17,500 bases of DNA. Source: Actinidia chinensis. Its lineage: Eukaryota > Streptophyta > Magnoliopsida > Ericales > Actinidiaceae. This document shows, piece by piece, positions 1-9,024 of the stretch. The stretch is taken from NCBI GenBank assembly GCA_009663005.1, contig VIGQ01001566.1, positions 1 through 17,500 of the forward strand, read 5' to 3'. The number at the start of each line of letters is the position of its first letter. The stretch's first letter is position 1. The notes under the pieces are model-generated. The model was given only the letters and a program-made list of their open reading frames with translations, was not told the DNA's origin and did no database searches. The position numbers and the translations under genes were made by a program.

Positions 1-312
1 GATTCTGACTGTCCTCTCCTGGCATCAAGTATAAATAGGCAAGTTTTCGTGCTGGGCATAACATCCTCATTTAGGCTGTAAATACCATTTCTCTCTCTCT
101 CTCTCCCTCCCTATAGACTTCTACTCTCTCAGAAACTGAACATATGACCTAACTAAACAAACTGATAATTTTTTCCCTTTTTTGTCAGTGACAACAAGAG
201 AGATTGTTAATAAGAATAGAAAAGATAAAAAAAAAGGACAAGTTCATTCCCCCCAAACTTTTTACAAAAAAAAAACAAGAAGACAATAATTCTAACAAAC
301 TACAAAATGGCG
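1..312. other. Flanking non-coding DNA with a CT microsatellite
   Basis: No gene is recognised here. A (CT)n simple repeat with a CCCTCC tail lies at 91-110, and there are several A-runs near 230-280. The stretch ends at the target site of the LTR element that begins at 318. Confidence 0.6.
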
Positions 313-317
313 TCTCC

Positions 318-457
318 TGTTGTGCCAAGGACTAGTCACCAGTCACACTAACCTATCAAACCACACACACAAGACACAGATTTTTACGTGTTTCGGCCAA
401 TCTGCCTACATCCACGGAGAGGAACCAATAATTCATTATCTCAGGAAATGAAATTAC

Positions 458-524
<67 letters not shown>

Positions 525-597
525 TCACTGTCTTGCTCTCACAGCTCACAACCCTCTCTGCTCCTGTGCTCTCAAAGCCCATAGCAATCCTCTCTCC

Positions 598-630
<33 letters not shown>

Positions 631-971
631 CCCTATCAAGCCCCCTGCCCCTTAATTTCTCTGCATATTTTTTCCTTTCTCCTGGGTTCCTATTTATAGG
701 AGAAATCCCAGCCTCAATAGAGACTTTCTCAGCTCTTCTTTTGGCCATTCTCTGCCTCCATTCTTGACTAGCTGCCCCTGCCTTCATTCTTGACTTTCTT
801 CGAGCGCCGCAGCACCTCTTTGTCTGTCTTTCCTTTCTCTTCTTTCCATTCGCACCTAGAAAGAAGAAGAGGATACCTTTATGGGCTTGGGCTGGCTTCA
901 TGGGTTTGGCCTCCAATTTGGGCTTGGGCTTCTAATTGGGTTTGGGCCTCCAATTTGGGTTGGATCCAACA
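318..971 (-). repeat. 3' LTR of the gag-only element
   Basis: This 654-bp terminal repeat (left copy) runs from TGTTGTGCC to GGATCCAACA. It aligns throughout with 3139-3798, sharing for example the block GACTAGTCA...CAGTCACA near its start and the TATTTATAGGAG block at about 691. The copies differ by scattered substitutions and one-base indels. A TATAAATA box on the minus strand lies at 691-698. Open reading frames crossing this LTR are not considered genes. Confidence 0.88.
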
Positions 972-983
972 ATCTCCCCCTCT
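972..983 (-). other. Polypurine tract of the gag-only element
   Basis: On the minus strand this is AGAGGGGGAGAT directly before the LTR start TGTTGGATCC. Its position and composition match the plus-strand primer of LTR elements and fix the element's orientation. Confidence 0.75.
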
Positions 984-1185
984 AGCCATTGGAGGGTAAT
1001 CTGAGTCTTCAAGTTTCCGTCCCACACTTCTATCCAGTTCTCTCGTAAGATCTGTAAGCAGTATCCGAGATACGTTACCCCCTTCAACGGGCAATTCACT
1101 TCCCCTTGAAGTGGATGCACTCCAAACGCAAATTGCCCCGCACCTTCCACTTAGGTGGCCCTGCTTCCCCTCACGGGTGCTCTGC

Positions 1186-1237
<52 letters not shown>

Positions 1238-1395
1238 CAACTGGAGAGATCACCATCACGTATCTGGATCGAAATAGCTCTTTCCGCGCATCGCTCCTGT
1301 CGTTGTGCATCGACTCCTGTCTCTTCCTCTAAGCTTTTTCATGGACATCCTGCAGTCGATGGCACTTTCCTCGTGTCTTGCCAGACTTCTGCACT

Positions 1396-1426
<31 letters not shown>

Positions 1427-1905
1427 CACTGTGATCTTCAAGTACATCCATCAGGTACTCCTCGTCTTGCTTTGCGTGCCTATGTTGAACGGATTGCTTC
1501 CTTCTCCGATTATCCTGCTAATACCACTGGAACTATGTCGGACACAGCTCCCTGTCCGGACATTCTCCCTCAGTCGTAATACCTTCCAGTCTTCCTTTCT
1601 CCTGCACTTCTCCTATTTCCCTTGGAAACTCTGATGTTTCCTCCACTAGCTTCAAAGCTTCATTGCTTCGCCTCCTGCATCGCAATGACACATGCCTTAC
1701 CCCGGTCCCTTCATGGATCTCCCGTCTGCCATGCGGACCGGACTGTCCTTTGCAACAATCGCGTCGTTAGCCATCTGTACAAGTCCCTCGCATGCTACAT
1801 GTGGTAGAGAACACCTCTCGTCTCTGCACCAGTGGTAATGCAATTCCTGAATCAGATCCAATCTTACTCTTCATCTGCCGATGGCTGCTAGGAGGAACAT
1901 CACTC
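984..1905 (-). other. Internal region of the gag-only element, no recognised protein
   Basis: This is the 3' half of the internal region. Both strands have only short, overlapping reading frames with no motif I can place in protease, integrase, reverse transcriptase or RNase H. It could be worn pol sequence or non-coding sequence of a non-autonomous element. Confidence 0.5.
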
Positions 1906-2116
1906 TCATTCACAGCCATCATTGCTGTTGTTCTGCCTCTGAAGACTGATTGGTGCTTTGTTCCTTGAAATTCTTCTGTCCCTCCGGTCCGCAATAAAAG
2001 CACTAAAGTGCGCCTCTGGATTTTTTGCCCCGGCCATCCATCTGCCGTTCATCTCTTCCTTGACCTCTTCTCCTGACCTCTGTGACCTCCTTCTTGAGAC
2101 CTCTTCCGTGGCTCTA

Positions 2117-2148
<32 letters not shown>

Positions 2149-2254
2149 TCCTCTCTGAAGTTTCACACAAGCCTTCTCAATAAGAACTTGTTCTGAGAAT
2201 TTCTTTTCCCGGTACATCTCCTCCAATTTGTCCACAACCCATGAAGCACTCGTC

Positions 2255-2294
<40 letters not shown>

Positions 2295-2555
2295 GTCTGA
2301 TCTGCAACACTCATCTCATTGTGCACATGATGGAATACCTCGTGTCCATGCATGTGTCTGATCTGCCCAATCATCTTCCTGTTCAATCTCATTCCTCATC
2401 CTTGGTTTTCCTGGGGCGTATCCGCATCTAAAAGCATGATCAGGGCGCTCAACTTTACTCCGCCTCTTGCTTCTCCAAAATGAAAGCAAATCTTTTAAAA
2501 ACCGACCTCGTGATGAATCCGGATGTCGGAAAATCAGAAAGGGCTTTTCTGTCAA
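1906..2555 (-). pseudogene. Degenerate copia-type gag (UBN2-like)
   Basis: The minus-strand frame at 2310-1906 contains VVDKLEEMYREKKFSEQVLI followed by GTTVAEQTSEFHRATEEV. This is the usual order of the copia gag polypeptide (UBN2 family): W.KLE.MY, then a helix, then VAEH..EF. Gag would build the virus-like particle in the cytoplasm. The frame is broken, and the upstream part continues in other frames at 2392-2177 and 2555-2316. The N-terminal part holds a degenerate tandem duplication: an IRHALNTGVFQHVA-like segment is followed upstream by QIRHMHGHEVFHHVHN. No CCHC zinc knuckle was seen downstream. The family assignment rests on recognised motifs. The exact ends are uncertain. Confidence 0.6.
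2257..2380. repeat. Degenerate tandem duplication inside gag
   Basis: Two adjacent segments of about 60 bp (about 2257-2315 and 2321-2380) share the order GTGC.ACATG.TGGAA.ACC...GTGT...ATGCATGT...CTGATCTGC. On the minus strand each encodes an IRH....VF.HV-like peptide. Divergence between copies is high. Confidence 0.55.
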
Positions 2556-2678
2556 AATCTAGACACTTTTGGGACCCAAATTGATAAATCATAACTTCAG
2601 GGACTAATTGCAATTTTCGCAAACTTCAGGGACCAATTGTAATAATAGAAAGTTCCAGGGAAAAAGTGCAATTTTTGG

Positions 2679-2750
2679 TTGACTGTCAACGCCGTCAACG
2701 CTCGGTCAGGCCGGTCAATGGCTCGGTGACCGGTCAACGCTTGGTCAACG
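2679..2750. promoter_or_regulatory. Cluster of W-box cores (TTGAC) in the element leader
   Basis: Six TTGAC cores fall in about 70 bp: one on the plus strand at 2679 and GTCAA (TTGAC on the minus strand) at 2685, 2694, 2714, 2733 and 2744. Several are TTGACC on the element's coding strand. WRKY transcription factors bind TTGAC[C/T]. The cluster lies in the untranslated leader downstream of the 5' LTR. Regulatory activity is inferred only. Confidence 0.4.
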
Positions 2751-3003
2751 GCTCAATACGTAAGAATATTCTAGGATAATTCCGTTGCTATGCAATGTGA
2801 CGCATGCTGACACATGTAAAGAATCTTCTAGGCATATTCCTTTGCTGATGCAATATGCGGCATTGCTGATACAGGCAAATAGTTTTCTTCCTCAGCAAGC
2901 ACGCGTGAGTGGCGCACCTGAGAGTAGATCTCATGCGCCGTCCTTCAGCGGAGCATGGGGAGAGCGTCCGGCGTCTGTTTTTGACGTCGGTTTTTGATGC
3001 TGG

Positions 3004-3035
<32 letters not shown>

Positions 3036-3123
3036 CTCAAACGCCATTTTTGAGGCACTTCGAATTTGGTCAGAATTTGAATCGGCTTCCGTTCGCCGCC
3101 AAAATCGCTCCGTGACTTTAACC

Positions 3124-3138
3124 TTGCTCTGATACAAT
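3124..3138 (-). other. Primer-binding site (initiator Met-tRNA type)
   Basis: On the minus strand, immediately inside the 5' LTR, the sequence reads ATTGTATCAGAGCAA. It matches the plant copia primer site TGGTATCAGAGC apart from its first bases. This identifies the right LTR as the 5' LTR. Confidence 0.75.
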
Positions 3139-3289
3139 TGTTGTGCCCAAGGACTAGTCAGCAGTCACAACTAACCATATAACCACACCCACAAGACACA
3201 AATTTACGTGGTTCGACATCTGCCTACATCCGGAGAGGAACCAATATTCATTATCTCAGGAATAATTACAATGAGTACAATAGGGAGGA

Positions 3290-3320
<31 letters not shown>

Positions 3321-3798
3321 CATCCTCACCATCTCTCACTTCTTGCTCTCACAGCTCACAACCCTCTCTTCTCTCTGTGCTCTCAAAGCCCATAGCAAAT
3401 CCCTCTCTTCCCAGCCCCTCTGCACACAGCATTCTGCCTGTGTGCCCCTATCAAAGCCCCCAGCCCCTTACATTTCTCTGCGTATTTTTTCCTTTCTCCC
3501 TGGGTTCCTATTTATAGGAGAAATCCTAGCCTCAATAGAAGACTTTCTCAGCTCTTCTTTCGGCCATTCTCTGCCTCCATTCTTGACGAGCTGCCTGCCT
3601 TCATTCTTGACTTCTTCGCAGCGCTGCAGCAGCTTCTTTTGTCCTGTCTTTCTTCTTTCTTCCTTCCTTTCCATTGTCATCAGAAAGAAGAAAGAGGATA
3701 AATTTATGGGCTTGGGCTTGGGCTTCAATGGGTTGGGCCTCCAATTTGGGCTTGGGCTTCTAATTGGGTTGGGCCTCCAATTTAGGCTGGATCCAACA
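3139..3798 (-). repeat. 5' LTR of the gag-only element
   Basis: This 660-bp copy is collinear with 318-971. Its minus-strand 5' end (plus 3700-3798) is a run of GCCCAA/GGCCCAA motifs arranged as degenerate copies of CCAATTTGGGCTTGGGCTTC, so U3 begins with a tandem-like TGGGC-rich segment. The long plus-strand reading frame across the LTR has no recognised protein and is taken as chance. Confidence 0.88.
3509..3516 (-). promoter_or_regulatory. LTR TATA box
   Basis: TATAAATA on the minus strand lies in the 5' LTR and is conserved at 691-698 in the other LTR. It is the obvious candidate for the element's Pol II promoter. Transcription would run leftward into gag. Confidence 0.6.
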
Positions 3799-3825
3799 GC
3801 TCCAATCTCTAAAAACAAAAAATAA

Positions 3826-4135
3826 TTGTCCATCCGAATGGAGAGACAAACCCAAAAACAAGCTAAATATGCTCTCCACATCTTCAATCTTTTCTTTAAA
3901 GCAAAAGAACCCAAAAGGCTGCACAAATCGGCAAATCCTATAAAATCAATGCAAAGCAATTGCTCACAATAAGGAGGAATTACCCAATCAAAAGCCGCCA
4001 TATGAGACAATTTCCACCATAATGATAGTGCCAAGGGGCAATGCAAAAATAAGTCAGCTACAATGATGATCTCCCCCGCTCACCTACACATGACGCACTA
4101 TTGAGGGCATAAAACCAAGTCAGTCTTATCTTTTG
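3826..4135 (-). pseudogene. Fragment of LINE-type reverse transcriptase, zinc-binding domain (zf-RVT)
   Basis: The minus-strand frame contains LFLHCPLALSLWWKLSHMAA followed by FDWVIPP and, after frame slips, a tail ending in IRMDN. This is the pattern of the zf-RVT domain found at the C-terminus of plant non-LTR (L1-like) reverse transcriptases: C..C, then H..L.HC, then SLW. Upstream, CVMCR and AGEII supply the first cysteine pair with an intervening stop codon. The fragment is short and frameshifted, so it cannot be active. It lies 23 bp beyond the target duplication of the LTR element, which may have inserted into or beside an older LINE relic. The family call is from memory of the motif. 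Confidence 0.6.
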
Positions 4136-5085
4136 AACCTTATGAGCATAAGATTTCTTATGGAAACTGAACAAATTGTCATACAGTTCCTTGTGCTATA
4201 TAAAAACTAGTACTTCATTTGCAAGAAGTATGTCAGAAAGGGGGTTCTTTCTAAAAAACATGGTAATGATAACCATCTATCCACAGCCAGAATGAGGCTT
4301 ATCCCACATTGGAAGTCTAAAGAACCATGCAGTATTGTGATGTTTCTTAAATTTTTTTATTGAAATTATAAACCACAATGAGGCTTATTTTTTTTATTGA
4401 AATCAACGAATCCTTGTTCCGCCACTAGATGCACCAAACTCGCATTGTGTTCACATGAATGGCAGCAACTGCATTCAATCCTTCCCTGAGCAGCGAACCT
4501 AGGTTAACAATAAATGATGAAGAGCACAAACACCTTCTCCCCCTCCCTACTCTCTTTGAGAAACGGTCAAACTCTACCATGTCAAGAAAGGGAGCACATA
4601 TTAACATAAAACATGGATTTAGATCAAGCCAAATGAAGCCAAATGCAAATTTGAACCCCGAGTAATACATGCTTTGTTAGACCTATGATGTGGTTTAAAT
4701 GATGTCTAGGATCCATTGGTTAGTTGTGCTTGACCTTGATATATGCTTGATAATCCCTGCCACAAAATAGTGTTTTATATTTGATAATCTAGTCTCTGAA
4801 TTTCAATATTATTTAATAATATTTTACTATAATATAAGTTTCTGCACTGATGTCTCTCGTTTGCTTCACTAAACGAAGAGCCTGAGCTCATATGTTATAT
4901 ACCATTGATCACCTAGATGTTTGGGTAAATGAAACTCCAATTCGAATTTATCTGATGATAACATTATATTTGAACTAGACTTGATCTATTTCGTGTTTTG
5001 CTTGCAGGTTCAGATTAAATAACTCAAAGTACGAGATCGCTAAATAATGTGTTTGTGCTTAAAAGATTCAATGCTACCTTACCTT
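4136..5085. other. AT-rich intergenic stretch, nothing recognised
   Basis: The reading frames are short and lack recognisable motifs. TCCCACATTGG at about 4299 resembles the plant snRNA upstream element, but no snRNA follows. The ORFs at 4425-4670 on both strands look like chance. Confidence 0.5.
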
Positions 5086-5221
5086 GTGTTTGCTATCCCT
5101 TTCTCTGTAAATTTATTTGGAGAATAGTGGGTAACCCAAGGAGAAGCCGTAGGGGAGTGGGCGCAGACTTTGATAGAAGTCAAGCCAATATAAATCTCGT
5201 GTTTGCTATCCCTTTCTCTGT
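5086..5221. repeat. LTR-like fragment with a 23-bp exact direct repeat
   Basis: GTGTTTGCTATCCCTTTCTCTGT occurs at 5086-5108 and again at 5199-5221. Between the copies is GGAG...GTGGGCGCAGAC...CAATATAAATCT, which resembles the R/U5 part of plant copia LTRs as I remember them. I could not find LTR ends or a second LTR. It is likely part of the worn plus-strand copia remains that follow. Confidence 0.35.
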
Positions 5222-5559
5222 CTTTCCATATTGCTTGGTTACGTCTTGCTTGCTTTGTCAACATACATCTTGACTAACTTGATTTTCACTTATTCTATCA
5301 CAGTCCTTGTGTAGGGATCTTGGTCATATATTTATTAGGTATTCTAATTAGGTTCTTAGTATCAACTCAATTCAACCCCATCTTAGTTTGCCATGCGGGA
5401 ACATGCTGTACGTGCAAATGTCAATTGTATCAAGAAATTCTTTTAAGATTCTTGGAGACTTTTTATGATAGTTCACACCTTTTTAACTGTTTGGCGTGTA
5501 CTATCAAAGCTGCCCAACTGAGTGAAAACAAAAACACCAAAAAAGCAACGAATGTGTTT

Positions 5560-5757
5560 TTATCCATGGCTGTAGCAACTAGATTTGTAGATAATATAAC
5601 ATTTTTAAGTCTTTTAACTTGTTTTCATGTTCCTAGACTAACCTTCAACATAAAGCCGCTATATATGGTTCATGAAGATTATTGCAAGACAACCTTCATA
5701 ATTTCAATGCTGAACAGTGGAGGAGGCTGTCAGGAATTTACTTATTATTATAGATAA
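5560..5757 (+). pseudogene. Possible copia pol remnant (pre-integrase region)
   Basis: The plus-strand frame contains FHVPRLTFNI and, shortly after, EDYCKTTF followed by CQEFTYYY. Copia polyproteins have LHVP.L.FNLLSV...CTVTF...C.FQ in the segment between protease and integrase, so the order fits. The match is weak and the frame shows no catalytic residues. It may belong to the same dead element as the RNase H-like fragment near 6017. Confidence 0.3.
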
Positions 5758-5989
5758 GATTTGTGTATCATAAAAAGGCATACATATAATTTTGCTGCCT
5801 TCAACAGGTCCAATGAGTTCACATAAACTTTGAGATCTTAGTCTAACTTGGCTTCCAGGTTTGCAAGGCACAAGTCCTTTCCAACTTGATATTAATAGTG
5901 CACAATGTGTCTCATTCTGGTTGTGAGTAACTAAAACTCTCCTATTCTATTTTCATCCTTACTTGAGTAATTAAGCTCTTTGTAGTGGG

Positions 5990-6100
5990 TATCCATCACC
6001 ACTTGTTTGTCACACCGAGATCTTCAACAAGCCTCTAACTAAGCCAATTTCAAACAGTATGGTTCATCTCAAAACTCCAAAAGGAGGGATACTTCTAACC
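5990..6100 (+). pseudogene. Possible end of copia pol with polypurine-like tract
   Basis: The peptide EIFNKPLTKPIS at 6017-6052 resembles the copia RNase H tail ADIFTKPLTK. About 30 bp downstream is AAAAGGAGGGA (about 6079-6089), a polypurine-like run where a 3' LTR would be expected to begin. No LTR was recognised beyond it. With 5086-5757 this suggests one heavily deleted plus-strand copia relic. Confidence 0.35.
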
Positions 6101-6781
6101 AATGTGAAACAAGCCCATGGGCAAGCAAATACCCGAAGGTAAAGCAAGTACCTCAAGTTAGGATTTGGGATGGAGCACTACAATTGCTATGAGAGCAGAA
6201 CTTGTCTTGTGCTTTGCAGCCCATGCACGTCATGGGAGCTATCTCTAGAGCCTGTTCAAGCCACCTTTTGAGTCCCATGAGCGGGAAGAAAGTGAAGTTC
6301 AGAACCAAGTGCTACATTCGCAACACATGAGAACAAGTGGTCCTGAAATGGGAAGAATGTAATACTGTGTCCCACATCACTTGGTAGGAGAATTTTACGG
6401 GCTATTGGGCTGTAAAAGTGTTTCCCATTCCTTTGCACTTCCCAGTAATGACAAGTTTTCAAACTTAGGGCCTAGATGAAAGTGCATAGGATGTTCATGT
6501 CGGGTTGGGGGCGTTACATCTTCAGCATATAATAACTCAAGTTGGAAAATATGACCAAGTACTGTTCCCTACTCCCCTTGTACACAACTTCATACTGGCT
6601 TCTGCTCCTATTATACGATTTAAATTGCATCTGAGTGCACCAAACTGGAGGGAAAAAAACATCTCGGACCATAACCTTAATTGTAACAGTTGAAAACGAA
6701 CCCATCTTGGAGTGTAACGTTAGATTAAACTACAGAGTAAAGAACCCCAAGTATGATTCAGCTTATTAATGACATCCTTCA
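6101..6781. other. Non-coding stretch, nothing firm recognised
   Basis: There are short reading frames only. GTCCCACATCAC near 6370 resembles the plant snRNA upstream element, and GGGTTGGGGGCGTTACA near 6500 resembles LTR-end sequence, but neither is backed by neighbouring structure. Confidence 0.4.
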
Positions 6782-7305
6782 CTTACACTCTGTGTTTGGA
6801 TTAAGGGTACGTGGAGTGAAGGGAAGTGTTAGCTGTGACTTGTGAGGGGAAGGAAAGGAAGGGGAAGAGACTTAATCATTCTCTTGTTTGGTTTAAGCAA
6901 GAGGGGAGGAGGAAACTAATGTTCACTTACCCTTGTTTGGTAAACACAACAAATTAAAGGAAAGGGAAGTGATGGTGCAATTTACCATATATACAAAATA
7001 CCAATTATAACTATGTTTAAAATTTATAACATTAATTTATTATATTTAAAAAATGGGTGGTATTAGTTGTATTTTAAAAATAAAATTTTAATAGCGCTTC
7101 ACTGTCCCCTCCGTTTTCCCCCAATTAAGGAGAAGAAGAGAAGGGAAGATAAATGCTTCTTAAATGTTTGTAATATCTCCCATAATAACCCCTTTCGTAT
7201 CCCTCCATTCCCCTCCAAAAAGGAATCCAAAGTTGCAATAACTAACTTTTCTCCTTTAAAATCAGTCACTTCCCACCCTTTCCTACAATCCAAAAATAGT
7301 GTAAG
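6782..7305. mobile_element. MITE-like element with imperfect terminal inverted repeats
   Basis: The left end CTTACACTCTGTGTTTGGATT and the reverse complement of the right end (CTTACACTATTTTTGGATT) match apart from a few bases, and GGGAAGTG recurs farther in on both sides. The left half is purine-rich and the right half pyrimidine-rich, so the element could fold back. It has no transposase frame. No clear target duplication was found, so superfamily and exact ends are open. Confidence 0.4.
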
Positions 7306-7516
7306 AGAAGTCAAAAAACACAAACTTGGCAGGTTTTGGAGTTATTCCATTTATAATCACCAGTACTTATCAAAAAAGATAAAATCATCATTAAACAATG
7401 CAATTATCAAATTTTGTTTAAGAAAATTAGGGGGAAAAAGAGGTAAAGCAAGCAACTTCCTAAAATGCAAAATCATTCAAGAGAAAACAAATAGTGAAAC
7501 CTAAATAGGCCTTTTA

Positions 7517-8080
7517 GCCCGTTTGATAAGTGTGATAGGAGTGTTAGGATGAGTAATGATTGGGATTGGAATTGGAATTGGAATTGAATTGGAATTGGGA
7601 TGAGATTGAATAAGAGGTGGGGTGGTATCCAACCTCTTGTTTGATTTGCCACGGGATTTAGACAAGTTTTTTTGGATTGTTAATAAAGGGTAATTTGGTC
7701 AATTGCCTCATTTAGATGGAATTTTAACATGAATTTTTATATTTACCCGTAATTACACAAATATACAAATATCAAGGTAATTTGGTCAATTTAGCCTAAT
7801 TAGATAGAATTTTTAACATGAATTTTTATATTTACCCTTTAATTACCACAAATATACAAAATCAAGGTTAATTTGGTTCAATGGACCCATAGAGTAGGAT
7901 GGTATTACTAATACCATGTCCCCCATGATATTAGTCAACCACCCATTTTGAGTGGATTAGTAGTCACGACCGGACTATTGTCCGGCAATTTGTTTGGCGG
8001 ACACCAAAACGACAGATTATTCGGGCCCACCATTATTGCTAATCCAATCCCGGCCCTTAGCACGATTATCAAACACGGCC
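7517..8080. mobile_element. Tourist-like (PIF/Harbinger) MITE
   Basis: The 564-bp element begins GCCCGTTTGATAAGTGTGAT. The reverse complement of its end is GGCCGTGTTTGATAATCGTG, an imperfect inverted repeat. It is flanked on both sides by TTA (7514-7516 and 8081-8083), the TWA-type duplication of PIF/Harbinger elements. There is no coding capacity. Inside are a GGAATT microsatellite (7561-7600) and two full tandem copies of an AT-rich unit of about 88 bp. Confidence 0.65.
7691..7885. repeat. Tandem repeat of about 88 bp inside the Tourist-like MITE
   Basis: Unit A (7691-7777) and unit B (7778-7867) share TAATTTGGTCAATT, then AACATGAATTTTTATATTTACCC, then CAAATATACAAA and ATCAAGG. A truncated third copy starts at 7868. 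They differ by small indels and substitutions. Confidence 0.75.
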
Positions 8081-8083
8081 TTA

Positions 8084-8623
8084 GTATCATGCATTGTCAG
8101 CACATTGCAAATGCGACAATGGAAAAGATATGAGGATTATCCATTCCCTACAAAGCAAGTGGCTGACCTTTAGACATTTCTCTTCGGCTAGTCTTCAAAT
8201 AAGACCAACCTCCAAAAGAAGGACATTGCGCATACCCAAAATTCAAGTGTCAAGGACCATTCCACTAATGAAAAAAATATTAGTTCCCATCTTATCCTCT
8301 GATTCCTCTCGTTTCCAGTTCCACCAATGTGATGACATGGCAATGATCTATAGCTTGTCCAAAGAACTTAATGCTTGGGTGCATAGACACAAACACTATG
8401 AATAACATCATGAAGGTAATGGAGGAGTCCTCCAAGTATTTGTGCTTAATTAGGCAAAGAGTGAAAAGGATCACTTGTGTGCTCACTAGCCCAAAGGCCT
8501 TCAAAGGAGACCTTTCCAGGTCTTTTGGGGGGTTGCAATTAATAGAAAAGTCTTAGTTTCGAAATGGGAGGCCATATCTTTTTCAGGAGTGGTTTTCACA
8601 CCTGTTTTCAAGGACAACTTAAT
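8084..8623. other. Non-coding stretch between MITEs
   Basis: Short frames on both strands show no recognisable motif. It may be intergenic or intronic to the minus-strand gene farther right. No splice-bounded exon was identified. Confidence 0.4.
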
Positions 8624-8631
8624 GTTAAATG

Positions 8632-8774
8632 CTCTGTTCTAAAAATCCTCCGCCTAGGCGCTAGGCCTCCCTGGGCCGCCCAGGACACCTAGGCCCCCGC
8701 TAGGCGATGAGGCCCCTCCGCCCGCCCGCTAAAGCTAGAGTTTTTTTAGGAGACCTAATTTCTAATTTTTTATA

Positions 8775-8817
<43 letters not shown>

Positions 8818-8821
8818 ATTA

Positions 8822-8856
<35 letters not shown>

Positions 8857-8904
8857 GATATCATTTTTTTGGTTTGAATTTGATATTGATCATTATGATT
8901 ATTC

Positions 8905-8944
<40 letters not shown>

Positions 8945-9016
8945 TACACATAAAAACGCCTAGGCGTTAGCCCCCTCCGGCCCGCCCGATTACCGCCTAG
9001 GATTTTTAGAACCTTG
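8632..9016. mobile_element. hAT-like MITE with 8-bp target duplication
   Basis: The 385-bp element starts CTCTGTTCTAAAAATCC. The reverse complement of its end is CAAGGTTCTAAAAATCC, so 14 of 17 terminal bases match. GTTAAATG flanks it on both sides (8624-8631 and 9017-9024), an exact 8-bp duplication as expected for hAT transposition. Both subterminal zones are GC-rich with palindromic CCTAGGCG and GGCCCGCC motifs, while the core is AT-rich with an AAAT microsatellite near 8931. It has no coding capacity. Confidence 0.75.
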
Positions 9017-9024
9017 GTTAAATG

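Larger units (their letters stand above)
318..3798 (-). mobile_element. Non-autonomous LTR retrotransposon with gag only (TR-GAG-like)
   Basis: The element is bounded by two direct repeats, each starting TGTTGTGCC and ending GGATCCAACA on the plus strand. A primer-binding site lies inside the right repeat and a polypurine tract inside the left one, so the element reads on the minus strand. Only about 2.2 kb lies between the LTRs. The only coding similarity I recognise there is a broken copia-type gag (UBN2-like) near 1906-2400. No integrase, reverse transcriptase or RNase H motif was found. Flanking bases are TCTCC (313-317) and GCTCC (3799-3803), a target duplication with one mismatch. A gag-only element with full LTRs fits the published TR-GAG class. 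A deletion derivative of an autonomous copia element is the alternative. The LTR pair differs by many substitutions and single-base indels. Confidence 0.85.

Noticed and set aside
3208..3825. 205-residue plus-strand frame
   Set aside because: It lies almost entirely in the LTR at 3139-3798 and has low-complexity Ser/Leu-rich content with no family resemblance.
5320..5757. 145-residue plus-strand frame as an intact gene
   Set aside because: Only short copia-like words are recognisable late in the frame; the N-terminal half has no family resemblance, so it is treated as a retroelement relic.
6368..6380. TCCCACATC motif resembling the plant snRNA upstream sequence element
   Set aside because: No correctly spaced TATA box or snRNA-like sequence follows. 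The similar TCCCACATTGG near 4299 also lacks any downstream RNA gene.
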